NCBI GenBank assembly: GCA_965250105.1
Contig: OZ252290.1
Location: 310,001 to 374,000, forward strand
Source: JBCBSK01 sp965250105
GTDB taxonomy: Bacteria; Pseudomonadota; Alphaproteobacteria; Rhizobiales; Tepidamorphaceae
Length of the DNA stretch: 64,000 bases
Reading direction: 5' to 3'
Of this stretch, positions 20,279-29,123 are shown piece by piece. A model generated the notes under the pieces. That model searched no databases. It saw nothing but the letters and a program-made list of their open reading frames with translations, and was not told the DNA's origin. How positions within the stretch are numbered: the first letter of the stretch is position 1; every line of letters starts with the position of its first letter. The translations under genes and the position numbers were made by a program.

Positions 20279-21478
20279 ATGCAAGCCTTCGAAGGTATCC
20301 GCGTACTCGATCTGACGCATGTCCTGGCCGGGCCGTTCTCGACCTATCAGCTCGCCGTCCTGGGCGCCGACGTCATCAAGATCGAAGCGCCCGGCCGCAC
20401 CGACATGAACCGGGAACTCGGCCCCCTCCAGGACCTGAACCGCGCCTATATGGGGTCTCACTTCCAGGCCCAGGGCAGCAATAAGCGGGCCATGCTGCTC
20501 GACCTCAAGAGTGCGGCGGGCAAGGCGATCTTTCTCGACCTCGCGCGCGAGGCGGATGTCATCGTCGAGAACTTCCGGGCCGGGTCCATGGCCCGCATGG
20601 GCCTTGGCTATGATGACATAAGGGAAATCAATCCGCGCATCATCTACTGTTCGATCACCGGTTTCGGCCATACCGGGCCGAAGAGGACGCATGGCGCCTT
20701 CGATCACGTCATCCAGGCCTATTCGGGCATGATGGCCATGACCGGAGACGCCGATTGGCCGCCCGTCATGATCGGCCCGCCGGTGCTCGACTATGGCACG
20801 GGCGCACAGGCCGCCTTCGCGATCGCGTCGGCCCTGTTCCGCCGCGAAAGGACCGGCGAAGGCCAGCATCTCGACGTGGCGATGCTCGATGCCGCGCTGA
20901 TGATGATGTCGTCCTTCGTCCTCAACCAGTCTCTCAGCGGCGAGCCGCCCTCGCGCGCGGCCTGGGGGCGTGACCTTGTCGCCGCCTATGGCTGTTATGA
21001 CAGCGCCGACGAGCCTTTCGTCGTCTGCGCCTTCACGCCGGAACAGCATGTCAGGCTGTGGCGGGCGCTGGGGCGGGCGGATATCGCCGAGGAGATCTCG
21101 ACGCTCAAGCTGCCCGATCTCGTCGACCGTCGGGCGCGTGACGAGACGCTGCTCGCGGAGATCCTGCGAACGCGCCCGGCCGACGAGTGGGAGATGCTGC
21201 TGAACGAGGCCGGCGTGCCAGCGGCCCGCGTGCGCACGCTGGAAGAGGCGCTGACCAGCGATCAGGTCGCGAGCCGCGACGTGCGCGGCAGGGTCGCGAC
21301 CCGGAACGGCAATGGCGCAGCACTTGAACCCAATGTGGCGGCGTTCCGCTGTTCCGAAGATGGCCCCACGCTGATGTCGCCGCCGCCGGAGGCGGGCCAG
21401 CACACCGCCGACATCCTGCGCGAACTCGGCCATACGGAAGCCGGCATCGCCGATTTGCGGGCCCGCCAGGTGATCTGA
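20279..21478 (+). CDS. CaiB/BaiF family III CoA-transferase
   Basis: A 399-residue family III CoA-transferase that moves CoA between carboxylic acids through an aspartyl-CoA intermediate. The catalytic aspartate is D171 in PPVLDYGTG. The N-terminus IRVLDLTHVLAGPFSTYQLAVLGADVIKIE and the segment NPRIIYCSITGFGHTGP are typical. The ATG at 20279 is preferred over an earlier in-frame codon that overlaps the upstream gene; GGAAACGGG precedes it. Its place behind a solute-binding protein suggests activation of the imported carboxylate as a CoA ester. Substrate not predictable; a second CoA-transferase lies at 42138. Confidence 0.87.
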   Translation: MQAFEGIRVLDLTHVLAGPFSTYQLAVLGADVIKIEAPGRTDMNRELGPLQDLNRAYMGSHFQAQGSNKRAMLLDLKSAAGKAIFLDLAREADVIVENFRAGSMARMGLGYDDIREINPRIIYCSITGFGHTGPKRTHGAFDHVIQAYSGMMAMTGDADWPPVMIGPPVLDYGTGAQAAFAIASALFRRERTGEGQHLDVAMLDAALMMMSSFVLNQSLSGEPPSRAAWGRDLVAAYGCYDSADEPFVVCAFTPEQHVRLWRALGRADIAEEISTLKLPDLVDRRARDETLLAEILRTRPADEWEMLLNEAGVPAARVRTLEEALTSDQVASRDVRGRVATRNGNGAALEPNVAAFRCSEDGPTLMSPPPEAGQHTADILRELGHTEAGIADLRARQVI

Positions 21479-21638
21479 CCGGCCTGCCCGCCCCGATCGC
21501 GCCATGCCGGTGGGCGAACAAGCGCTTGATCGCGACGATCGGCGATTGCACGATCCCCGGACAATTCTGTCCACGGATGATTCCGTGCCGTGACCGGTGC
21601 CCCGCACCACCTGGCATGGCGCGGTAGCGGAGCGGCCG

Positions 21639-23693
21639 ATGTCGTCTGACCCCCTGCTGTCGCCCTATCGGCTGAAGCACCTGACCCTGAAGAACCGGGT
21701 CATGTCGACTTCGCATGAGCCAGCCTATTCCGAGGACGGCATGCCGAAGGACCGCTATCGGCTCTACCATGTCGAAAAGGCCAAGGGCGGCATCGCGCTG
21801 ACCATGACGGCCGGCTCGGCGATCGTCTCGGCGGACAGTCCGCCGGCCTTCGGCAATCTCCATGCCTATGACGACGCCATCGTGCCCTGGCTGCGCGATC
21901 TGGCCGACGACTGCCACGCGCATGGCGCGGCGGTGATGATCCAGCTAACCCATCTCGGCCGGCGCACGAGCTGGAACAAGGCGGACTGGCTGCCGGTCCT
22001 GGCGCCTTCGCCAGTGCGCGAACCGGCCCATCGCGCCTTTCCCAAGGAGATGGAAGACTGGGACATCGAGCGCATCGTCGCAGACTACGCGGCCGCCGCT
22101 CAGCGCATGCAGCAGGCCGGCCTCGACGGCATGGAGTTAGAAGCCTATGGCCATCTGATGGACGGCTTCTGGTCGCCGGCGACGAACCGGCGCGATGACG
22201 CCTATAACGGCACCCTCGACAACCGGCTGCGCTTCACCTGGCAGGTCATCGATGCGGTGCGCGACGCGGTCGGGCCCGATTTCATCGTCGGTATCCGCAT
22301 GGTGGCCGACGAGGATTGGGACAAGGGGCTGAGCCGGGCCGACGGCGTCGAGATCGCGCGCCGCATCGCCGGGTCCGGCAAGGTTGATTTCATCAATCTG
22401 ATCCGTGGCCATATCGACACAGACGCAGCACTCCTGAACGTCATCCCGATCCACGGCATGCGATCGGCCCCGCATCTCGACTTCGCCGGCGAGGTGCGCG
22501 CCGAAACCAGATTTCCTGTCTTCCATGCCTCGCGCATCTCCGATGTGGCGACCGCCCGCCACGCCATCGCCGAGGGCAAGCTCGACATGGTCGGCATGAC
22601 GCGGGCGCATCTGGCCGATCCGCATATCGTCGAGAAGGTGATGGCGGGCGCGGAAGACCGCATCCGGCCCTGCGTCGGCGCGACCTACTGTCTCGACCGG
22701 ATCTATGAAGGTGGCGAGGCCTTGTGCATCCACAATGCCGCGACCGGGCGCGAGGCGACGATGCCCCATGTCATCGCCAGGAGCGATGGCCCGGCGCGGC
22801 GCGCCGTCATCATCGGCGCCGGACCGGCGGGCCTCGAAGCCGCCCGGGTCGCCGCCGAACGCGGCCATTCCGTCACCCTGCTCGAAGCGGCGAGCCGTGC
22901 TGGCGGGCAGATCGGCCTTCTCGTCCAGAACCCGCGTCGCAAGGACATGATCGGCATCGTCGACTGGCGGCTTGGCGAACTCGACCGTCTCGGCGTCGAC
23001 ATCCGCTATGACTGCTTCGCCGAACCCGACGACGTCCTGGCGCTCGATCCCGACATGGTGGTGGTGGCCGCCGGCGGCATGCCGCAGACACCGCCGCTTG
23101 AGATGGGCGACGATCTCGTCGTCTCGTCCTGGGACATCATCGGCGGCACGGCGCCGATCGGCGAGACGGTCCTGCTTTATGACAATTCCGGTGGTCATCA
23201 GGGCATGACGGCGGCCGAAATCATCGCCCGGGCCGGCAAGACGCTGGAACTGGTATCGCCCGAACGCTTCTTCGCGCCTGAAATGGGCGGGCTGAACCAC
23301 GCGCCCTATATGGGGGTCTTCCAGCAGAACCGCGTCACGGTGACGATCAATACACGGCTTCGCGGCGTGCGCCGCGACGGCAACCGGCTGGTCGCCACGC
23401 TAGCGTCCGACTATGCCGACGGCTGGACGGAAGAACGCTCGGTCGATCAGGTCGTCGTCGAACATGGCACGCTGCCGGCCGACGATCTCTATACGGCGCT
23501 CAAGCCCTTGTCGCGCAATCGCGGCGCGGTCGACTATCGCGCGCTGATCGCACAACCCGCAGGCGACGCCCCGATCTTCCCCGATACCGATCCGCAGGCC
23601 GCCTTCACGCTCTATCGCATCGGTGACGCGGTCGCCGCGCGCAATATCCACGCGGCGATCTATGATGCGCTCAGGCTTGGCATTCGCTGGTAG
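21639..23693 (+). CDS. NADH:flavin oxidoreductase / TMADH-like N-demethylase candidate
   Basis: A 684-residue flavoprotein of the trimethylamine/dimethylamine dehydrogenase and 2,4-dienoyl-CoA reductase class. An FMN TIM-barrel occupies about residues 1-340 (LKNRVMSTSHEPAYSEDGMP, QLTHLGRR), followed by a Cys segment and a nucleotide-binding domain (VIIGAGPAGLEAARVAAERGH near 390). The Fe-S segment reads C-VG-A-TY-C-x11-C, with alanine where TMADH has its second cysteine. Relatives demethylate N-methylproline, dimethylglycine or methylamines, but others act on enoyl compounds. It lies 160 bases after the CoA-transferase and 39 bases before a pyrroline-reductase-like gene. A paralogue is at 58180. 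Confidence 0.82.
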   Translation: MSSDPLLSPYRLKHLTLKNRVMSTSHEPAYSEDGMPKDRYRLYHVEKAKGGIALTMTAGSAIVSADSPPAFGNLHAYDDAIVPWLRDLADDCHAHGAAVMIQLTHLGRRTSWNKADWLPVLAPSPVREPAHRAFPKEMEDWDIERIVADYAAAAQRMQQAGLDGMELEAYGHLMDGFWSPATNRRDDAYNGTLDNRLRFTWQVIDAVRDAVGPDFIVGIRMVADEDWDKGLSRADGVEIARRIAGSGKVDFINLIRGHIDTDAALLNVIPIHGMRSAPHLDFAGEVRAETRFPVFHASRISDVATARHAIAEGKLDMVGMTRAHLADPHIVEKVMAGAEDRIRPCVGATYCLDRIYEGGEALCIHNAATGREATMPHVIARSDGPARRAVIIGAGPAGLEAARVAAERGHSVTLLEAASRAGGQIGLLVQNPRRKDMIGIVDWRLGELDRLGVDIRYDCFAEPDDVLALDPDMVVVAAGGMPQTPPLEMGDDLVVSSWDIIGGTAPIGETVLLYDNSGGHQGMTAAEIIARAGKTLELVSPERFFAPEMGGLNHAPYMGVFQQNRVTVTINTRLRGVRRDGNRLVATLASDYADGWTEERSVDQVVVEHGTLPADDLYTALKPLSRNRGAVDYRALIAQPAGDAPIFPDTDPQAAFTLYRIGDAVAARNIHAAIYDALRLGIRW

Positions 23694-23732
23694 GACGCCA
23701 AGATCCCGACCGACCCGGCAAGGAGCGACAGG

Positions 23733-24518
23733 ATGACGGACAGACGGACGATCGGCATCATTGGCGGCGGCGGCATGCTGGGTTCGGCCATCGCCGATGC
23801 CCTGCTGCGCGCGGGCACGGCGCGCGCGGATATCTGGATTTCAGGCCGTGCCGGCGCGGCCCCGCTCTCGTCCGACGACACGCGACCGAAGGCCGGCAGC
23901 AATCAGGATCTGGTCGAGGCTTGCAACCTCGTCGTCCTGTCCGTCCCGCCCGATGTGGTTTCAGATCTCGGGATCGATGCCCGCGACCGGCTCGTCGTAT
24001 CGGTGATGGCCGGCGTGACGCTCGACCGCATCATGGAACTGACGGGCACGAAACGGGCGGTCCGCGCCATGTCGAGCCCGGCGGCACGGTTCGGCTTGGC
24101 CTATTCGCCTTTTGTCGCGCGCGGCGCGGTGACCGATGACGACCGGACCGCCATCCGCCGTCTGTTCGAGGCGTGCGGGCTGACGGACGAAGTCGCCGAC
24201 GAAGCGCAGATCGATCTCTTCACCGCGCTCACCGGTCCGGTTCCAGGTTTCGTCGCCTATTACGCCGACTGCATGGTGCGCTATGCGATCGATCGCGGTG
24301 TCGCGCCCGAGATCGCCGACCGTGCCATCCGCCAGCTGTTCCGCGCGAGCGGCGAGATGCTCGCGACAGCACCGCCCGCCCCCGCCGACCATGTCGCCGA
24401 GATGATCGCCTATGCCGGGACCACGGCCGCGGGCCTTCAGGCCATGCAGGCGTCGCCTGTGGCCGACGCCATCGCGCAGGGCCTCGACGCCGCCGTGGCC
24501 AAGGCGAGGACCCTGTAA
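23733..24518 (+). CDS. pyrroline-5-carboxylate reductase-like protein
   Basis: A 261-residue protein with an N-terminal Rossmann motif (GIIGGGGMLGSAIADALL) and a C-terminal helical dimerisation domain of the ProC type (LTGPVPGFVAYYADCMVRYAIDRGV; AGTTAAGLQAM). ProC reduces pyrroline-5-carboxylate to proline with NAD(P)H. The substrate-loop signature near GTTAxGL is retained, but overall it looks divergent, so another imine or a related substrate is possible. A GGCAAGGAGCGACAGG ribosome-binding region precedes the ATG. The position after a TMADH-like enzyme suggests work on the product of that reaction. Confidence 0.78.
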   Translation: MTDRRTIGIIGGGGMLGSAIADALLRAGTARADIWISGRAGAAPLSSDDTRPKAGSNQDLVEACNLVVLSVPPDVVSDLGIDARDRLVVSVMAGVTLDRIMELTGTKRAVRAMSSPAARFGLAYSPFVARGAVTDDDRTAIRRLFEACGLTDEVADEAQIDLFTALTGPVPGFVAYYADCMVRYAIDRGVAPEIADRAIRQLFRASGEMLATAPPAPADHVAEMIAYAGTTAAGLQAMQASPVADAIAQGLDAAVAKARTL

Positions 24519-24671
24519 CGCGGGGCACTTTCGCCGACCGACCCAACAGAATGCCGACGGTGCGGACCCGATAGCGGCGCGGATCCGCTTTACTGGGCCG
24601 AACTTTGGACGGAAGATGCCTGTCGCGAAACCGGCAGGGGCCGCAACGCCGGAGCGATCCTCCGCAAGCGC

Positions 24672-27134
24672 ATGTTTAACCGCGCCCGCGTCAGCCCGAA
24701 TTCGAGGACCTTTGTTGTGCAGCAGACCAGCCCTTCCTCACGCCAAGCGGCCAACAACCGGGCCGGTGCGGACCGCCCCGAAGCGGCGATCGACATAGTT
24801 ACGCTTGAGGCTCTTGAGCGGAAGATCCTGTGGCTGTCGTCCTTGATCATCCACAATGCCAATCATCTCAGGCCGAAGGATGACGGGTTGAAGGTTGGCG
24901 GCCATCAGGCCTCGTCGGCCTCGCTGGTGACGGTGATGACGGCGCTCTATTTCCGGGTCCTGCGGCCGGAGGACCGGGTCGCGGTGAAGCCCCATGCGAG
25001 CCCCGCCTTTCACGCCATCCAGTATCTCTTCGGCCATCAGACGCTCGACCGCCTCAAGGCGTTTCGCGGCTATGGCGGCGCGCAGTCCTATCCCTCGCGC
25101 ACCAAGGACGACGACGATGTCGACTTCTCGACCGGGTCCGTCGGGCTCGGCGTCGCGGTCACCGCCTTCGCCGCGCTGGTGCAGGACTATCTCGACGCCA
25201 AGGGGCTGAAGCGCGACTGGCCGACGGGCCGCATGGTGGCGCTTCTCGGCGATGCCGAACTCGACGAGGGCAATATCTTCGAATGCCTGCTCGAAGGCTG
25301 GAAGCACGACATCCGCAATTGCTGGTGGGTCATCGACTATAACCGCCAGAGCCTCGATTCGGTGGTGTCGGACGAGCTGTTCCAGAAGCATGCCGCCGTC
25401 TTCGCCAGCATGGGCTGGGAGGTCGTCACCATCAAATATGGCCGGCTGTTGCGGGCCGCCTTCGCCGAGCCGGGCGGCGACGCGCTGAGGCAGTGGATCG
25501 ACGACTGCCCCAACATGCTCTATTCGGCGCTGACCTTCCAGGGCGGCGCGGCCTTCCGCAACCAGCTCAAGGCCGATCTCACGGGCCAGGACGACGCGCT
25601 CGCCATTGTCGCCCGCCATGACGATGACGAGTTGCACCGGCTGATGACCAATCTCGGCGGCCATTGCATGGCGACCGTCGTCGAGGCCTTCGAGACCGCG
25701 CCCGACGACCGGCCGGTCTGTTTCATCGCCTATACGATCAAGGGCTTCGGCCTGCCCTTCCAGGGCCACAAGGACAACCATGCCGGGCTGATGACCAAGG
25801 CCCAGATGGCCGCGCTGCAGGACCGCATGGGCATTCTCGACGGCGAGGAGTGGGAGCCCTTTTCGGGCCTCAACCGGGATCGCGCGGCGCTCGCCGATAC
25901 CGTCGCCACAACGCCCTTCCTGGCCAGGGGCCGGCGGCGGCGCGCCGCCGCGCCGATCCCCGTGCCGGCGCTTCAGGTGCCGCCGGCGCGCGGCGAGATG
26001 TCGACCCAGGACGGCTTCGGCAAGATCCTCGGCGAGATCGCCAAGACCGATACCGCGCTGGCCCGGCGCATCGTCACCACCTCGCCCGACGTCACCGTCT
26101 CGACCAATCTCGGCCCCTGGGTCAATGCGCGCGCCCTGTTCGCCCGCGACGCGCGCGACGACGTGTTCCAGGACAGAAAGCTGATGAGCGCCCAGCGCTG
26201 GCATGCCGGCCCCGACGGCCAGCATATCGAACTCGGCATCGCCGAGAACAATCTGTTCCTGGTGCTCGCCGCCCTCGGCCTGTCGCATTCCCTGTTCGGC
26301 GAGCGGCTGTTGCCGATCGGCACGCTCTATGACCCGTTCATCGCGCGCGGCCTCGATGCGCTGAACTATGCCTGCTATCAGGATGCGCGCTTTCTTCTGG
26401 TGGCGACGCCGTCGGGCATCACGCTGGCGCCCGAGGGCGGCGCGCATCAGTCGATCGGCACGCCGCTGATCGGCCTGGCCCAGGACGGGCTGGCCACGTT
26501 CGAGCCGACCTATGTCGACGAACTCGCGGTGATCATGGAATGGGCCTTCGACTATCTGCAGCGCGACGGGTCGGGCGCGCCGACCACCGCCTGGCTGCGC
26601 GACGAGAAGGGCGGCTCGGTCTATCTGCGCCTGTCGACCCGGCCGGTCAGCCAGATCGCCCGCGACCTCGACGACGAGACCCGGCATGCCATCATCGACG
26701 GCGCCTATTGGCTGCGCCCGCCGGCCGAGGGCGCCCAGCTCGCCATCTGCTATTCAGGCGCGGTGGGACCGGAGGCCGCGACCGCGATGGGCGATGTGCT
26801 CGCGCGCTTCCCCGGCGCCGGGCTGATGGCCGTCACCTCGGCCGACCGACTGAACGCCGGCTGGCACGCCGCCCGCAAGGCCCGCCGCTCGGGCGATACC
26901 ACCGCGACCTCGCATGTCGAAAGACTGCTCGCCCCGCTCGACCGGCGGGCCCGGCTCGTCACCGTGCTCGACGGCCACCCCGCCACCCTGTCCTGGCTCG
27001 GCGGCGTCAACGGACACCGGGTCGAAGCACTCGGCGTCGAGCATTTCGGCCAAACCGGCACCATCAACGACCTCTACCAACACTTCGACATCAACGCCAA
27101 CGCAATCACACGCGCATGCCTGGTCAGGCCATGA
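24672..27134 (+). CDS. AceE-like thiamine-diphosphate enzyme (transketolase superfamily)
   Basis: An 820-residue thiamine-diphosphate enzyme resembling homodimeric pyruvate dehydrogenase E1 (AceE). The cofactor motif GDAELDEGN starts near residue 193 and ends in the NRQSLD segment. Histidines typical of the family are in KPHASPAFHAIQYLFG, and the pyrimidine-binding domain carries GQHIELGIAENNLFL. AceE is usually nearer 890 residues. No dihydrolipoyl acyltransferase or dehydrogenase gene is nearby, so its 2-oxoacid substrate and partner are unknown. The ATG at 24672 is assumed; a GTG at 24717 is an alternative. It follows the ProC-like gene by 153 bases and may be an independent transcript. 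Confidence 0.75.
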   Translation: MFNRARVSPNSRTFVVQQTSPSSRQAANNRAGADRPEAAIDIVTLEALERKILWLSSLIIHNANHLRPKDDGLKVGGHQASSASLVTVMTALYFRVLRPEDRVAVKPHASPAFHAIQYLFGHQTLDRLKAFRGYGGAQSYPSRTKDDDDVDFSTGSVGLGVAVTAFAALVQDYLDAKGLKRDWPTGRMVALLGDAELDEGNIFECLLEGWKHDIRNCWWVIDYNRQSLDSVVSDELFQKHAAVFASMGWEVVTIKYGRLLRAAFAEPGGDALRQWIDDCPNMLYSALTFQGGAAFRNQLKADLTGQDDALAIVARHDDDELHRLMTNLGGHCMATVVEAFETAPDDRPVCFIAYTIKGFGLPFQGHKDNHAGLMTKAQMAALQDRMGILDGEEWEPFSGLNRDRAALADTVATTPFLARGRRRRAAAPIPVPALQVPPARGEMSTQDGFGKILGEIAKTDTALARRIVTTSPDVTVSTNLGPWVNARALFARDARDDVFQDRKLMSAQRWHAGPDGQHIELGIAENNLFLVLAALGLSHSLFGERLLPIGTLYDPFIARGLDALNYACYQDARFLLVATPSGITLAPEGGAHQSIGTPLIGLAQDGLATFEPTYVDELAVIMEWAFDYLQRDGSGAPTTAWLRDEKGGSVYLRLSTRPVSQIARDLDDETRHAIIDGAYWLRPPAEGAQLAICYSGAVGPEAATAMGDVLARFPGAGLMAVTSADRLNAGWHAARKARRSGDTTATSHVERLLAPLDRRARLVTVLDGHPATLSWLGGVNGHRVEALGVEHFGQTGTINDLYQHFDINANAITRACLVRP

Positions 27135-27148
27135 CACGGCCAACCAGC

Positions 27149-27180
27149 ACAACAGCCCAGGCAAAATATTCAGCTGTTGT
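27149..27180. terminator. hairpin between convergent genes
   Basis: Arms ACAACAGC and GCTGTTGT (8 perfect pairs) with a 16-base AT-rich loop lie just after the AceE-like gene and before the convergent LysR gene. There is no T-run. A second short hairpin GAGATC-AAGAA-GATCTC lies at 27208-27224. They may stop transcription from either side. Confidence 0.35.
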
Positions 27181-27252
27181 CGTGTGATGCCGTGAACGCC
27201 GCCGGCCGAGATCAAGAAGATCTCAAGGAACACGCGACGGGCTGCGTGCCCG

Positions 27253-28155
27253 TCAGCCCTGCTTCTTCATGACGTCTGCGAGGAAGTCGATGAAGGCCCG
27301 CGTCTTCGGCGGGACGGCCGATCCGGCATAGAGCGCATAGATGCCCGTCTCCGGCACCCGCCAATCCGTCAGCACGGGCACGAGCCGTCCGTCGTCGAGG
27401 GCCGCGCCGGTAATGAAATCGGCCAGGAGCGCGACGCCGAGCCCGGCCAAGGCGGCTTCATGGAGAACCAGTGCATCGTCCGACCGCAGCCATGGCGCGA
27501 CGGGCACGCGCGCCGGCACGCCGTCGCGTTCCAGGAGCCAGGCATCGCCGCTCTCGAGGCGCGCGAAATGCAACAAGCGATGGGTCGACAGGTCCTCCGG
27601 AGTCCGCAGCGGCGGGGCCTTGTCGAGATAGGACGGCGCCGCCACCAGGCGGCGGATATTGGGCGCGAGAAACCGCGCCCTGAGGCTCGTATCGGCGAGG
27701 CGCCCGATGCGGATCGCGACATCGACCCGCTCTTCGACCAGATCGACATAAGCATCGGAATAGCTGATATCGAGGCGCAGTTCCGGATGGCGCGCCAGGA
27801 AGACCGGCAGGGTGTCGGTCAGGCGCAGCCGGGAAAAGGTCGCAGGCGCCGCGACCCGGAGCAGCCCCCTCGGGCGCCCGCCGAGCGAACTCGCCGCCGC
27901 ATCGGCCTCGTCGAGCCCCGACAGCAGATCCTCGCAGAGCGGCAGATAGATCGCGCCCGCTTCGGTCAGCGTCACCCGGCGCGTCGACCGGAGAAACAGC
28001 GCCACGCCGAGCCGATCCTCGAGCCGCGCGATGCGCCGGCCGAGCGTCGACGGCGTCACGCCGAGCGCCCTGGCCGACGCCTTGAAGTTCAACCGCCTGG
28101 CGCATTCGACGAATGCCCGCATGAGAGCGATCCGCTGACCGTCGTCGTCGTCCAC
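27253..28155 (-). CDS. LysR-family regulator
   Basis: A 300-residue LysR-type regulator with an N-terminal helix-turn-helix (FVECARRLNFKASARALGVTPSTLGRRIARLEDRLG) and a C-terminal effector domain resembling the CrgA/DsdC-like group. It is divergent from the SDR gene at 28279; the 123-base spacer holds the dyad TAACCG-tttcg-CGGTTA. It therefore likely controls the SDR gene and possibly the SMP-30-like and SGNH genes that follow. Effector unknown. Confidence 0.87.
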   Translation of the reverse strand: MDDDDGQRIALMRAFVECARRLNFKASARALGVTPSTLGRRIARLEDRLGVALFLRSTRRVTLTEAGAIYLPLCEDLLSGLDEADAAASSLGGRPRGLLRVAAPATFSRLRLTDTLPVFLARHPELRLDISYSDAYVDLVEERVDVAIRIGRLADTSLRARFLAPNIRRLVAAPSYLDKAPPLRTPEDLSTHRLLHFARLESGDAWLLERDGVPARVPVAPWLRSDDALVLHEAALAGLGVALLADFITGAALDDGRLVPVLTDWRVPETGIYALYAGSAVPPKTRAFIDFLADVMKKQG

Positions 28156-28194
28156 GGCGAGACACCCTCATTGTTGCGCTTCATGCAATTAACG

Positions 28195-28211
28195 TAACCG
28201 TTTCGCGGTTA
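28195..28211. promoter_or_regulatory. operator candidate TAACCGtttcgCGGTTA
   Basis: Perfect 6-base arms with a 5-base spacer in the divergent LysR/SDR spacer, next to an AT-rich stretch (TTATTATC) that could be part of a promoter. It is a plausible LysR site for autoregulation and SDR control. Confidence 0.45.
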
Positions 28212-28278
28212 TTATCATAGCGAGCGACCGCCCCACATCCCGTCTCGACAGGTTCGCGTCATCGAGAGGAGTGGGCGG

Positions 28279-29052
28279 TTGGGACTTCTGACAGGCAAAA
28301 CGGGCGTGATCGTCGGAGCAAGCTCCGGCATCGGCCATGCGGCGGCGATATTGTTCGCCGAAGAGGGCGCGCGGGTCGCCGTGGTCGCCAGACGGCAAGA
28401 CAAGCTCAACGAACTGGTCGGGACGATCGGCGAACGAGGCGGCGAGGCCATCGCCATCGCGGCCGATGTGTCGGTCGCTTCGGAGCATGAGCGGATCGTC
28501 TCGGAGACGGCCGGTGCGTTCGGGCGGCTCGACTTCGCCTTCAACAATGCCGGCACGATCGGCAATTTCGTTCCGATGCTGGATCAGTCCGAAGCGGACT
28601 GGGACCGCACGGTCGCGACCAATCTGAAGGCGATCTGGCTGTCGGTTCGGGCGCAGGCCAAGACGATGCGCGCGCTGGGCGGCGGCGCCATCGTCAACAC
28701 ATCGTCCTGGCTCGCGGTGGGCGCGTTGCCGGGATCCACGGTCTATTCGGCCTCCAAGGCCGGCCTCGACGGCATGGTGCGGCCAGCCGCGCTCGAACTC
28801 GCCGCCTTCGGCATCCGCATCAACAATATCAATCCCGGCGGCATCGACACCGAGATGACCCGCGAAGCGTTCAATCACGACGACGCGGTGCTCGACGCCT
28901 TCGGCAAGGCCCACCCGATCGGTCGCATGGGCACCCCGCGCGAGACCGCCGAACTGGCCTGTTTCCTGGTCTCCGACCGGGCCGCCAACATCACCGGTCA
29001 GACGATCCTGGTCGACGGCGGCTATGCGATCGGCGGCCAGCGCGCGGCATGA
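28279..29052 (+). CDS. short-chain dehydrogenase/reductase
   Basis: A 257-residue classical SDR. The cofactor motif GASSGIG is near residue 13 and NNAG follows; the catalytic Ser (NTSSW, about 143), Tyr156 and Lys160 (VYSASKAG) are intact. It oxidises or reduces an alcohol/ketone with NAD(P). The best start is a TTG at 28279, preceded by GAGAGGAGTGGGCGG; no ATG or GTG is available at the expected N-terminus, so a rare start codon may limit expression. It is followed 71 bases later by a secreted SMP-30-like gene. Probably controlled by the divergent LysR regulator. Confidence 0.85.
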   Translation: MGLLTGKTGVIVGASSGIGHAAAILFAEEGARVAVVARRQDKLNELVGTIGERGGEAIAIAADVSVASEHERIVSETAGAFGRLDFAFNNAGTIGNFVPMLDQSEADWDRTVATNLKAIWLSVRAQAKTMRALGGGAIVNTSSWLAVGALPGSTVYSASKAGLDGMVRPAALELAAFGIRINNINPGGIDTEMTREAFNHDDAVLDAFGKAHPIGRMGTPRETAELACFLVSDRAANITGQTILVDGGYAIGGQRAA

Positions 29053-29123
29053 CGCGCCCCCTCGCGACCGGCCTGGATGCCCCGGCCGCCTTCCCACGAC
29101 GTTCACGAAAACGGAGATGATGG

